Shown: positions 53,645 through 61,571 of the stretch, piece after piece
Layout: the number at the start of each line of letters is the position of its first letter
How positions within the stretch are numbered: position 1 is the stretch's first letter
NCBI RefSeq assembly: GCF_019599275.1
Contig: NZ_JAHZTD010000002.1
Coordinates: 930,001-994,000 of the forward strand
DNA: 64,000 nucleotides
Direction: 5' to 3'
Source: Hymenobacter sp. HSC-4F20
GTDB taxonomy: Bacteria > Bacteroidota > Bacteroidia > Cytophagales > Hymenobacteraceae
Notes under the pieces: model-generated
Database searches by the model: none
What the model was told of the DNA's origin: nothing
Seen by the model: only the letters and a program-made list of their open reading frames with translations
Translations under genes and position numbers: made by a program

Positions 53645-54703
53645 TTAGCCCAGCTTCACCCGCGGGTCGAGCACGGCGTAGAGCACGTCCACGGCAATAT
53701 TTACCAGCACAAACAGGGCCGCAATAAAGATGGTAGCCCCCATGACCACCGGAAAATCCAGGTTCTCAACGGCACGCAACGTAACGGTGCCCAGACCTTT
53801 CCAATTGAAAATATACTCAATAAAAAACGCCCCCGCCATCAGGGAAGCCAGCCAGCCCGACACGGCCGTGATAACCGGATTCAGTGCATTTTTCAGCGCG
53901 TGCCCTACTACCGTGCGGTAGCCCGAAAGGCCCTTGGCCCGAGCCGTGCGGATATAATCCTGGCTCATCACCTCCAGCATGGACGAACGAGTAAGCTGCA
54001 CGATAACGGCCAGGGGCCGGATTCCGAGAGCAAAGGCAGGTAGCAGCAGGTTTTTCAGCACCAGGTGGCGGCCCGAGAAGGGGTCGGTTTCGTAGAGTTG
54101 GCCCGTGAGGTTGAGGCCGGTCCAGTGGCTCCAGTAGAAACCAAACGTCATGGCAATCAGGATGGCGGCCACAAAGGAAGGCACCGAAATACCCAGCACG
54201 GAGGTAGATACCAGCGTCCGATCCAGCCAGGAGTGTGGTTTGAGGGCCGCTACTACCCCCAGCCCAATGCCCAACACCGCTGCCAGCACCATAGCGGCCA
54301 CGGCCAGCCAGAGCGTGCCCGTGAAGTGGTCAAGCAGGATACTGAGCACCTCTTTATTGCTTTGGAAAGAGCGGCGCAGGTAAGGCGTTTTCAGCACTAG
54401 GCCTTTGTTGCTGCCGAGGGGTAGCAATTGCATCCCGCCGTATTTTGCTACCCCCGCCGAGTCGCGCGGGTGCACGCCCAGCGGCGATACATCATTGAGG
54501 TAACCTAAGAGTTGGCCGGGCAACGGCTGGTCGAGGCCGAGGTCGGCGGCAATGGCGGCGCGGGTGGCGGCGTCGGAGCGCTGCCCGGCCAGCAGGGCCA
54601 CCGGGTCGCCGGGCAGCACCTGAAACAGGAAGAACACCGTGAGGGCCACGCCCGCCAGCACCAGCACGCCCTGCCACAATCGACTCAGAATGAAAGGTAG
54701 CAT
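53645..54703 (-). CDS. Orphan DppB-type ABC transporter permease
   Basis: A 352-aa inner-membrane permease of the dipeptide/oligopeptide/nickel ABC family. N-terminal helix FILSRLWQGVLVLAGVALTVFFL with PGDP motif, a large periplasmic loop (about 45-130) and the EAA loop ARAKGLSGYRTVVGHALKNA precede the last helices. Length is longer than typical DppB (about 310) because of the loop. No partner permease (DppC), ATPase or binding protein is adjacent, so those must come from elsewhere. It lies 80 bp downstream of the DoxX-type gene. Confidence 0.9.
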   Translation of the reverse strand: MLPFILSRLWQGVLVLAGVALTVFFLFQVLPGDPVALLAGQRSDAATRAAIAADLGLDQPLPGQLLGYLNDVSPLGVHPRDSAGVAKYGGMQLLPLGSNKGLVLKTPYLRRSFQSNKEVLSILLDHFTGTLWLAVAAMVLAAVLGIGLGVVAALKPHSWLDRTLVSTSVLGISVPSFVAAILIAMTFGFYWSHWTGLNLTGQLYETDPFSGRHLVLKNLLLPAFALGIRPLAVIVQLTRSSMLEVMSQDYIRTARAKGLSGYRTVVGHALKNALNPVITAVSGWLASLMAGAFFIEYIFNWKGLGTVTLRAVENLDFPVVMGATIFIAALFVLVNIAVDVLYAVLDPRVKLG

Positions 54704-54783
54704 CTTTTTCAGTTGCCCGCTGTCAGGGGCAAGATGCCGGGCAGCAACAGGAATATCCTGGCAACCGGCACCCCGCCACTTAT

Positions 54784-55890
54784 TTACAGCAGTGTTTCCA
54801 GCTTGCTGGCGTCGGGAATGTCGTGGTAGTGGAATTTGCCTTTCACTACCCCATTCTGGAGCAGAATAAAGCCGGGGTTGGAGCGAATCATCGACTTAAG
54901 CACGGTAGCATCAGCGAAGTAGTAGGTGCCAGCCAGGTTCACGTCGTGGCGGAAGGCATCGAACTCCTGGGGGCTGCTGCTGGTGATAATCAGGGGCCGA
55001 ATCTGCTTGCGCGATTTGGCAGCTCCATCCATCAGCTTGTTGATATCCTTGAACCGGTCCCGGTCGGCGGTGGTGGCGCTCTGCACGATGAGCAGCAGCT
55101 TGTTCCCGGTTAGCACCTCCTGGGTGTGGTCCTGGCCCTCAGCATCGAAAATGGAGAAGTCGGTGATGACAGGCTTGGAAGTCAAGGGGTTCAGCACCTC
55201 CATGCTCTTGTACTTCCAGGTTGAGTCGGTGGGGTATTCGCTGAAGGTTTTGGTTTCGCCGTTGCGCTCCATCACGTACTGATACTTGGCCGGCTCCTGG
55301 GGCTTCATCAGCTTGGCAATGTCGTTACCTACTTTATAGGGCAGGAAATCGAAGTAAGGCAAGTGGCCCAGGGCGCGCACCCCAATGCCAATGGCCACGG
55401 CCGAAGCCAGCGTAATGTACATCACGCCCAGCGTGCCCTTGGCAAACACCCGGCGCAAGTAGCGCTGATTGAAAAACACCACAGCCCAGAGCACCAGCAG
55501 GAACAGGTCTTTGGCAAACGAGGTCCAGGGCGTGAGCTTGATGAAGTCGCCGAAGCAGCCGCAGTCGGTTACCTTATTGAACGCCGCCGAGTAGAACGTC
55601 AGGAATCCGAAGAATACCAGCAAAGCCAGCAGCACCCACAGGGTTTGGCGCAGCATCCAGCGGAGCAGCACGGCTACCCCCAGCACTACCTCCAAGGAGC
55701 TCAGGAAGATGCTCAGGGTGCGGGAATACGGGATGAAGATTTCAAAGAAAGAGCCGAAGTCTTTCGAGAAAACCTCGAAATATTCTTCCAGCTTCAGGGC
55801 CGTCCCGACGGGGTCGTTCAGCTTCACCAGGCCCGAGAAGATAAACACGACGCCCAGCAGCAGCCAGCAAATACGGGTAAGTTGTTTCAT
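54784..55890 (-). CDS. BT_3928-type DoxX/MauE-like membrane protein
   Basis: A 368-aa protein with four to five N-terminal membrane helices in DoxX/MauE style: LLGVVFIFSGLVKLNDPVG at the start, then YSAAFNKVTDCGCFGDFIKL with the conserved Cys-Gly-Cys-Phe-Gly, then FLLVLWAVVFF. The C-terminal 180 residues are a thioredoxin-like domain without a CxxC (LLLIVQSATTAD, PGFILLQNGVVKGKF). Such proteins are widely kept in Bacteroidota (BT_3928 family), with an unknown electron- or disulfide-related role. A TACATTTG element lies about 109 bp upstream (56006-55999). It heads a minus-strand run with the ABC permease and aroK. Confidence 0.82.
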   Translation of the reverse strand: MKQLTRICWLLLGVVFIFSGLVKLNDPVGTALKLEEYFEVFSKDFGSFFEIFIPYSRTLSIFLSSLEVVLGVAVLLRWMLRQTLWVLLALLVFFGFLTFYSAAFNKVTDCGCFGDFIKLTPWTSFAKDLFLLVLWAVVFFNQRYLRRVFAKGTLGVMYITLASAVAIGIGVRALGHLPYFDFLPYKVGNDIAKLMKPQEPAKYQYVMERNGETKTFSEYPTDSTWKYKSMEVLNPLTSKPVITDFSIFDAEGQDHTQEVLTGNKLLLIVQSATTADRDRFKDINKLMDGAAKSRKQIRPLIITSSSPQEFDAFRHDVNLAGTYYFADATVLKSMIRSNPGFILLQNGVVKGKFHYHDIPDASKLETLL

Positions 55891-55998
55891 GAACTACGTG
55901 GAGTAGCAGAGTAAGTGAGTAGCGGAATAACTGCTCTGACGCTAATGCAGTTGCATCTGTGCTCCGTGCTTTTGGCAGGAGGCGCCCAGGCTGATACG

Positions 55999-56006
55999 CA
56001 AATGTA
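55999..56006 (-). promoter_or_regulatory. Possible -7 element of the DoxX-type gene
   Basis: TACATTTG on the minus strand, exact TAnnTTTG but 108 bp before the ATG at 55890. Confidence 0.4.
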
Positions 56007-56028
56007 GGTTCAGGAGCCGTTTACTCCA

Positions 56029-56625
56029 TTACTCTGCTACCCCATCAGTTGCCGCAAACCCCATCTTAATCAGCACGAACACGGCGTAGTTCAGCATGTC
56101 GCGGTAGTTGGCCTCCACTCCTTCCGATACGCGCGTCAGGCCGCCCAGGTCCTCAATCTGCTTGGTGCGGTGCAGCTTCATCAGGATGATATCGGTGATG
56201 CTCTCAATGCGCATCTGCCGCCAGGCCTCGCCGTAATCGTGGTTTTTAGCGAATAGCAGGCGGCGGTTTTCGGCTACCTGCTCATCGTAGGCCAAGGCCA
56301 CAGCCGCCGGCTCCAGCTCTAAGGGCGCCTCGGCGGGCAGGCCTAGCTGCATGAGGGCAATAATGCAGTAGTTGATGATGGCTACAAATTCCTCCTCTAC
56401 CCCATCGGCCACCAGCTGCGTGCCTTTCTCCTGAATGCTGCGGATGCGCTGGGCTTTGATATAGATTTGGTCGGTGACGGAGGGTAGGCGCATAATGCGC
56501 CAGGCCGTGCCATAGTCGTGAGTTTTAGCCAGAAACAGCTGGCGGCACCGCGCAATGACCCGGTCGTACTCGTGCTGGGTTTGATTCTCCAAGTTTTTCA
56601 GCCTATTTTGTTGCAATCCGCCCAT
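56029..56625 (-). CDS. DUF1599 (nucleotide-modification-associated) protein
   Basis: A 198-aa cytoplasmic protein made of two tandem DUF1599 repeats, LFLAKTHDYGTAWRIMRLPS and LLFAKNHDYGEAWRQMRIES, each followed by a helix ending in DGVEEEFV or EGVEANYR and a Leu-rich helix. The acidic H-D-Y-G patches and the all-helical pattern are similar to MazG-like nucleotide pyrophosphatases, so nucleotide binding is plausible. The protein is divergently arranged with folP, with start codons about 120 bp apart. The ATG at 56625 was chosen because it begins the recognisable protein; two upstream ATGs exist. Confidence 0.82.
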   Translation of the reverse strand: MGGLQQNRLKNLENQTQHEYDRVIARCRQLFLAKTHDYGTAWRIMRLPSVTDQIYIKAQRIRSIQEKGTQLVADGVEEEFVAIINYCIIALMQLGLPAEAPLELEPAAVALAYDEQVAENRRLLFAKNHDYGEAWRQMRIESITDIILMKLHRTKQIEDLGGLTRVSEGVEANYRDMLNYAVFVLIKMGFAATDGVAE

Positions 56626-56746
56626 TGTCATGCTGACAAGGGAACATCTGGCCAGAAGGCGTTTCACGCCTTCCTGCGGCCAGTCCGCGTGCTGCTACAG
56701 CTGCGCGGGCACCACATCAGGCATGACGCTCCTTTCCGCTCCCACC

Positions 56747-57631
56747 ATGCTCCAGGCTCCGCAAGATACATGCTTTTCCCCGAGGCAAACCCTGCGCTGC
56801 CCCGGTGGGCGGTTGCTCGATTTAAGCCAGCCGCGAGTCATGGGCATCCTCAACCTCACTCCCGATTCTTTCTTTGCCGGCAACCGCATCAGCAGCCAAG
56901 ATGAGTTGCTGCGCCGGGCCGAGCAGATGCTGCGGGCTGGTGCCGCCGTGCTTGATTTAGGCGGTTACTCTACCCGCCCCGGTGCCGAGCATATTTCCAC
57001 CAACGAGGAAAAGCAACGCCTGCTACCCGCCGTGGAAGCCGTACGCCGGGAGTTTCCGGAGGTCTTTCTTTCAGTAGACACCTTCCGGGCCGACGTAGCA
57101 GCTGAAGCCATTGCCGCCGGTGCCGACATTCTCAACGACGTCAGCGGCGGCACCCTGGATGAGGCCATGCTACCAACGGCTGGCCGGCTGGGTGTGCCCT
57201 ACATCCTGATGCACATGCGCGGCACACCCCAAACCATGACCCAGCACACCCACTACGAGGGCGACCTGGTGCTGGAACTGGTGCGTTACTTCCGCGACAA
57301 GCTGGCCGAGCTGCGCCGCCACGGCGTAGTAGATGTGGTGCTGGACCCTGGCTTTGGGTTTGCCAAAACGCCCACCCAGGGGCATGAGCTGCTGCGGCGG
57401 CTGCGGGAGCTGCATGTGCTGGGCTTACCTATTCTGGCCGGCCTCTCGCGCAAGAGCATGGTATATAAGCCGCTGGGCCTCACACCCGACGCTGCGCTGG
57501 CGGGTACCATCACCGTTAATACCCTCGCCGTGCTCAACGGGGTCCGGCTGCTGCGCGTACATGACGTGGCCGAAGCCGTGCAAACCATTCAGCTCGTTTC
57601 GAACACCTTTCCCCTACCCTACTTGTCGTGA
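56747..57631 (+). CDS. folP: Dihydropteroate synthase
   Basis: A 294-aa enzyme of folate synthesis, joining pABA to hydroxymethyl-dihydropterin pyrophosphate. Signatures: VMGILNLTPDSFFAG, LDLGGYSTRPGAE, VLDPGFGFAKT and GLSRKSM, all in a TIM barrel of normal length. An alternative ATG at 56723 gives eight extra residues. The stop overlaps the cdaA start by four bases (GTGA at 57628-57631), so the two are translationally coupled; this gene pair is typical of Bacteroidota. Confidence 0.95.
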   Translation: MLQAPQDTCFSPRQTLRCPGGRLLDLSQPRVMGILNLTPDSFFAGNRISSQDELLRRAEQMLRAGAAVLDLGGYSTRPGAEHISTNEEKQRLLPAVEAVRREFPEVFLSVDTFRADVAAEAIAAGADILNDVSGGTLDEAMLPTAGRLGVPYILMHMRGTPQTMTQHTHYEGDLVLELVRYFRDKLAELRRHGVVDVVLDPGFGFAKTPTQGHELLRRLRELHVLGLPILAGLSRKSMVYKPLGLTPDAALAGTITVNTLAVLNGVRLLRVHDVAEAVQTIQLVSNTFPLPYLS

Positions 57632-58467
57632 TTGGCGCTTTCACTATCGGCTTCCTGCGCATTGGCTGGATAGACGTCGTGGACGTGCTATTGGTCACGG
57701 CTTTGTTTTATCAGCTGTATAAGCTGCTGACAGGTAGCGTAGCCCTGAAGGTATTTCTGGGTTTCATGTCGCTCTACCTCTTTTATCTGGTAGTAAAGGC
57801 AATGGGCATGGAGCTGCTGACCAGCATTCTGGGGCAGTTTATGAGCGTGGGCGTGCTGGCCGGCATTATTCTGTTTCAACAGGAAATTCGGCGGTTTCTG
57901 CTCAACGTGGGCAAGGCTACCTCCTTCGGCAGCCGCATGCGCATGTTTCCGTGGCGGCGCGAGCCGGCGCAGGAGCGCATGAACATCACCCCGTTTATTG
58001 AAGCCGCCAAAAGCCTCTCGGGCAAAAACACAGGGGCGCTGATTGCCTTCAGCATGGCCTCCGACCTCAAGTTCTTCGCTGATTCCGGCGACCTGATTGA
58101 TGCTGCCGTGAGCAAGCGCCTGCTCATGAGCATCTTCAACAAAACTTCTCCCCTGCACGACGGGGCCGTGATTATCACGAATGGCCGCATCCGAGCAGCT
58201 CGCTGCATTCTGCCCGTGAGTGAAAACCCCGATGTGCCCGCCTCCATGGGCTTGCGCCACCGCGCCGCCATCGGCCTTACCGAAATAACGGATGCTATTG
58301 TACTGGTAGTAAGCGAAGAAACCGGCCAGATTTCCCTGGTTCGCGGTGGGGAAGTGTTCCGCAACCTCGCCCCCGCCGACCTCCGCGCCCGGTTAAATGA
58401 ATTCCTGTTCGATGTAGCGCCTAAGCCTACCTCCTCTACTGGCTCGAAAGCCGAGGTAGCAGCGTAG
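57628..58467 (+). CDS. cdaA: Diadenylate cyclase CdaA
   Basis: A 279-aa membrane enzyme making cyclic di-AMP from two ATP. Three N-terminal hydrophobic helices (about 20-105) are followed by the DisA_N catalytic domain: LHDGAVII (Asp178) and GLRHRAAIGLTE (Arg210-His211-Arg212) match the DGA and RHR motifs. Starts with GTG overlapping the folP stop. Cyclic di-AMP controls potassium and osmolyte homeostasis in other phyla; its targets here are not in the window. GlmM and CdaR, usual neighbours in Firmicutes, are absent. Confidence 0.95.
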   Translation: MIGAFTIGFLRIGWIDVVDVLLVTALFYQLYKLLTGSVALKVFLGFMSLYLFYLVVKAMGMELLTSILGQFMSVGVLAGIILFQQEIRRFLLNVGKATSFGSRMRMFPWRREPAQERMNITPFIEAAKSLSGKNTGALIAFSMASDLKFFADSGDLIDAAVSKRLLMSIFNKTSPLHDGAVIITNGRIRAARCILPVSENPDVPASMGLRHRAAIGLTEITDAIVLVVSEETGQISLVRGGEVFRNLAPADLRARLNEFLFDVAPKPTSSTGSKAEVAA

Positions 58468-58500
58468 GTGAATTTCATAGGTATTACGATTCCTCGCAAC

Positions 58501-58705
58501 GTGCCTGCACAATGTCCCCTGTGCTATTCCAATTTGGAGGTGCGGTTATGTGCCCCGTGTGACGAATGCGGCGGTGATGTTCCAATGGAATTGGAACACC
58601 TGCAAGCGGGCTTGCACACACGACAAGTTTTGCCCAAGCTGCAACCGTAGGCTAAAGTTTCTCTGCTTCGTGCACGCTATTCGAGCACTCAACCAACAGC
58701 AATAA
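58501..58705 (+). pseudogene. Broken small zinc-ribbon-like gene
   Basis: Two adjoining frames each show zinc-binding cysteines. The first (from GTG 58501) gives CPLC, LCAPCDEC and GGDVPMELEHLQAGLHT, ending soon after. The second, ending at 58705, gives HDKFCPSCNRRLKFLCF and AIRALNQQQ. The frame changes in the CACACAC tract at 58615-58621; one extra CA would join them into a protein of about 68 aa with four Cys pairs. It lies just after cdaA. It is either a decayed gene or, less likely, a slippage-dependent one. Confidence 0.45.
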
Positions 58706-58734
58706 GGCCCGCACTCATCAGCACGGGCCTTATT
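58701..58734. terminator. Bidirectional terminator
   Basis: AATAAGGCCCG (58701-58711) pairs with CGGGCCTTATT (58724-58734); lies 23 bp beyond the kbl stop codon. Confidence 0.85.
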
Positions 58735-58756
58735 CTTACTACTGTCTTACAGGTAC

Positions 58757-60004
58757 TTACGGCGTGTTCTGCACCACTTGGCCGGCTTCCGGCTGCTGGG
58801 CGGAGGGCTCCTTGATGGTGCCTAGCTCACGGCCTACCTCAATGAAAGCGTTGATAGCCTTATCCAGGTGGGCGCGGGTGTGGGCGGCGCTGAGTTGCAC
58901 CCGGATGCGGGCCTGACCTTGGGGAACTACGGGGTAGTAGAAGCCGACCACGTAGATACCTTTCTCTAGCATTTTGGCGGCAAACTCTTGGCTCAGCTTG
59001 GCGTCGTAGAGCATGACGGGCACGATGGGGTGCTCGCCGGGCTTGATGTCGAAGCCGGCTTCCGTCATGCGCTGGCGGAAGTACTTCGTGTTTTCTTCGA
59101 GTCGGTCACGCAGCTCGGTGGTTTCCGTGAGCAGCTCCAGTACCCGCAGGCTGGCACCCACAATGGCCGGGGCCAGGGTGTTGCTGAACAGGTAGGGGCG
59201 GCTGCGCTGGCGTAGCATGTCAATGATTTCCTTGCGGCCCGAGGTGAACCCACCCATGGCGCCGCCCAGGGCCTTGCCCAGGGTGCCGGTAATAATGTCG
59301 ACGCGGCCCATGACGTTGCGGTACTCGTGGGTACCGCGGCCAGTTTTGCCCAGGAAGCCCATGGAGTGGCACTCGTCAATCATCACCAGGGCCTCGTACT
59401 TATCAGCCAGGTCGCAGATTTTGTCGAGCTGGGCGATGGTGCCGTCCATGCTGAACGAGCCGTCCGTGACGATGATGCGGTGGCGGGTGCCCTTGGCAAC
59501 GGCATCCTGGAGCTGCTTTTCCAGGTCCTGCATGTCGTTGTGGACGTAGCGGAAGCGCTGGGCTTTGCACAAACGCACCCCATCAATGATGGAGGCGTGG
59601 TTCAGGGCATCGGAAATAATGGCGTCCTGCTCGTTGAACAGGGGCTCAAACACGCCGCCGTTGGCATCGAAAGCCGCCGCGTACAGAATGGTATCCTCGG
59701 TGCCCAGAAACTCGGCCAGCTTCTGCTCCAGCTGCTTATGAATGTCCTGAGTCCCGCATATAAAGCGCACCGACGACATGCCGTAGCCGTGCGTGTCAAT
59801 GGCTTCTTTGGCGGCCTTCACTACCTCCGGGTGCGACGACAACCCCAGGTAGTTATTGGCGCAGAAGTTCAGCACTTCCCCGGCCTCGGTGGTTTCAATT
59901 TCGGCGCCCTGGGGCGAGGTTATCACGCGCTCCTTTTTGTAGAGGCCCGCGTCCTTAATTTCCTGAAGCTGCTTTTCGAGGTCAGGTTGAAGAGTAGTGT
60001 ACAT
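58757..60004 (-). CDS. kbl: 2-amino-3-ketobutyrate CoA ligase (glycine C-acetyltransferase)
   Basis: A 415-aa PLP enzyme of the alpha-oxoamine synthase family. It cleaves 2-amino-3-ketobutyrate with CoA to glycine and acetyl-CoA, the second step of threonine breakdown. The PLP lysine is Lys244 in [10 protein letters not shown], at the same position as in E. coli Kbl; also present are [27 protein letters not shown] and [10 protein letters not shown]. Paralogues include serine palmitoyltransferase, but the FICGTQ pattern and a linked tdh gene favour Kbl. TACCTTTG lies 43 bp upstream. The C-terminus is a little longer than average. Confidence 0.93.
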   Translation of the reverse strand: MYTTLQPDLEKQLQEIKDAGLYKKERVITSPQGAEIETTEAGEVLNFCANNYLGLSSHPEVVKAAKEAIDTHGYGMSSVRFICGTQDIHKQLEQKLAEFLGTEDTILYAAAFDANGGVFEPLFNEQDAIISDALNHASIIDGVRLCKAQRFRYVHNDMQDLEKQLQDAVAKGTRHRIIVTDGSFSMDGTIAQLDKICDLADKYEALVMIDECHSMGFLGKTGRGTHEYRNVMGRVDIITGTLGKALGGAMGGFTSGRKEIIDMLRQRSRPYLFSNTLAPAIVGASLRVLELLTETTELRDRLEENTKYFRQRMTEAGFDIKPGEHPIVPVMLYDAKLSQEFAAKMLEKGIYVVGFYYPVVPQGQARIRVQLSAAHTRAHLDKAINAFIEVGRELGTIKEPSAQQPEAGQVVQNTP

Positions 60005-60047
60005 AAGGAAATGGTGAGTGGGAAGTTAGAGGCGATGGGGGAGGTAG

Positions 60048-60055
60048 CAAAGGTA
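60048..60055 (-). promoter_or_regulatory. -7 element of kbl
   Basis: Reads TACCTTTG on the minus strand, 43 bp before the ATG at 60004. Confidence 0.55.
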
Positions 60056-60130
60056 AGCGTTTGACGGGCAGAGGTACCCTGGCTCCCTTTGCAATTCGTG
60101 GTGGTTGCTCTTCATTACTCCACCCAAACC

Positions 60131-60245
60131 TGTTATTCTGAGTGAGAACGAAAGACCTCTATCAAGGATGATTAGTTACTATCCCACCAAAGCGGCAAAG
60201 GCCCTTTGGTGCCACTTGATACGCAGAACGCTCAGGACGACAGAC
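60131..60245. repeat. Degenerate REP-like palindrome upstream of kbl
   Basis: Outer arms starting TGTTATTCTGAGTGAG (60131) and, read on the minus strand, TGTCGTCCTGAGCG (from 60244) are related; an inner perfect 8-bp hairpin CACCAAAG (60185-60192) with CTTTGGTG (60204-60211) sits between. It resembles decayed copies of dispersed palindromes known in Bacteroidota and differs from the element at 11252. Confidence 0.55.
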
Positions 60246-60253
60246 ACATTTAC

Positions 60254-61348
60254 TTACCTCGTTTTCGCCTCCTTTGAGCCAAAAAACGCCTGCACTCCGC
60301 GGCGGCCGCTACTCATTAGCCGCTGCTTATCCGACTCCGACATCCGTTTGATTTTGGGGCTGAAGCCTTCGGTGTTGATGCTGATGGTGCGGCGCCAATC
60401 TTGGGGGTGGGTGCGGTTGAGGGTTTCCTCGGTGAGGTTATACAGGGCCGCCACGTAGCTGGAAAAGCCATTGATGTCGTAGGGAGCCAACTGCTGGCGG
60501 CCGGTGGGCAGCGTGTCGCAGGCAATCTGCTCGGCCCGGTCGAGGCGCAGGCCCAGGGTTTCGGGGTTGAACACGCGGCCCTCGGTATCGGACGTGGCGG
60601 AGGCTTGGAGGCGCGGGGGCAGGTAGCGCGGATAATCGAACAGCTCTACGGGGTAATTGGCTAGCAGGCCGCCATCTACCAGTACCTGCACCGGCTGGCC
60701 TTTGGCGGGCTTCCCATGAATTACGTTGTTCTGCGCATCGAGCAGCACTGCCCGGAAATACAGCGGAATGCTCATGCTGATGCGCACGGCATCGGCTACG
60801 CGCATGGTGGGGTTGGTTTCGTAGCTGAATACCTGGATGCGCTGTTGGGTAAGGTTGGTACCGGTGGTATACAGGTCGCGGAAGCGGCCGGGCTGCTGCT
60901 GGGCCAGCTCGTGCAACTCCAGCAGCGTGAGTTCGGGGCGGTTGGTTTTGCGGGCCACTAGCTGCATGAGGTGGTCGGTGAGGGCATCGCCGCGGTACCA
61001 GCCGTACTGCTTCATCAGCCGGTGGCTACCGCCCAGAAACATAAACCGGCCATCGTTGAAACGCTGAATGGGGGTAGTGTTTACCACCTTTACAATTTCC
61101 TGGGGCGAATACCCGACGGCCAGTAAGGCTGCCTGAATGGCCCCGGCCGAGGTGCCGCCTACCCTCTTGACGCTGTCGAGCACGCCCTGCCGCGCCAATT
61201 CCTCCAGTGCTCCGCCGTAAGCCACGCCCCGGATGCCCCCGCCTTCCATCACCAAGTTGCGGTACACCGGAGGGGTAGTAGATTGGGCATGGGCGGCCAA
61301 GCACTGCCCGAATATCACAACAGCAGCAAGTAGAGATACACGAAACAT
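60254..61348 (-). CDS. Patatin-like phospholipase, secreted
   Basis: A 364-aa lipid acyl hydrolase of the patatin family. Signal peptide MFRVSLLAAVVIFGQCLAAH with cleavage near AHAQ. The oxyanion loop is EGGGIRGVAYGGAL, the nucleophile Ser67 lies in GGTSAGAI, and the catalytic Asp in VDGGLLANYP, completing the Ser-Asp dyad. The outer-membrane POTRA/barrel extension of some Bacteroidota patatins is absent. The start at 61348 yields a proper leader. It lies between kbl and tdh, in the same direction as kbl, without obvious metabolic connection. Confidence 0.9.
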   Translation of the reverse strand: MFRVSLLAAVVIFGQCLAAHAQSTTPPVYRNLVMEGGGIRGVAYGGALEELARQGVLDSVKRVGGTSAGAIQAALLAVGYSPQEIVKVVNTTPIQRFNDGRFMFLGGSHRLMKQYGWYRGDALTDHLMQLVARKTNRPELTLLELHELAQQQPGRFRDLYTTGTNLTQQRIQVFSYETNPTMRVADAVRISMSIPLYFRAVLLDAQNNVIHGKPAKGQPVQVLVDGGLLANYPVELFDYPRYLPPRLQASATSDTEGRVFNPETLGLRLDRAEQIACDTLPTGRQQLAPYDINGFSSYVAALYNLTEETLNRTHPQDWRRTISINTEGFSPKIKRMSESDKQRLMSSGRRGVQAFFGSKEAKTR

Positions 61349-61526
61349 ACAGAATACAGGGCGTAAGCGGGGCACTGATGGAAATAGTACTGGGCTGCCA
61401 AGTAAATCAACCGAAAGCCAACAACCTACCACTGCCGCTACCAACCACTAGATACCGCTAGTCGCGCCGCGGTTGTATGCGCTACCGTCATTTGCAAGCG
61501 AGCAGCAAAGAACCGTTCGGCTCAGT

Positions 61527-61534
61527 TATCTTTG
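61527..61534 (+). promoter_or_regulatory. -7 element of tdh
   Basis: TATCTTTG, exact TAnnTTTG, 37 bp before the ATG at 61572. Confidence 0.6.
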
Positions 61535-61571
61535 TTGCCCCCATCCACCCCTACCCTTCAACCACCCCCGA

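Noticed and set aside
58757..60004. Serine palmitoyltransferase instead of Kbl
   Set aside because: Lys244 position, VRFICGTQ signature and a linked threonine dehydrogenase favour Kbl.
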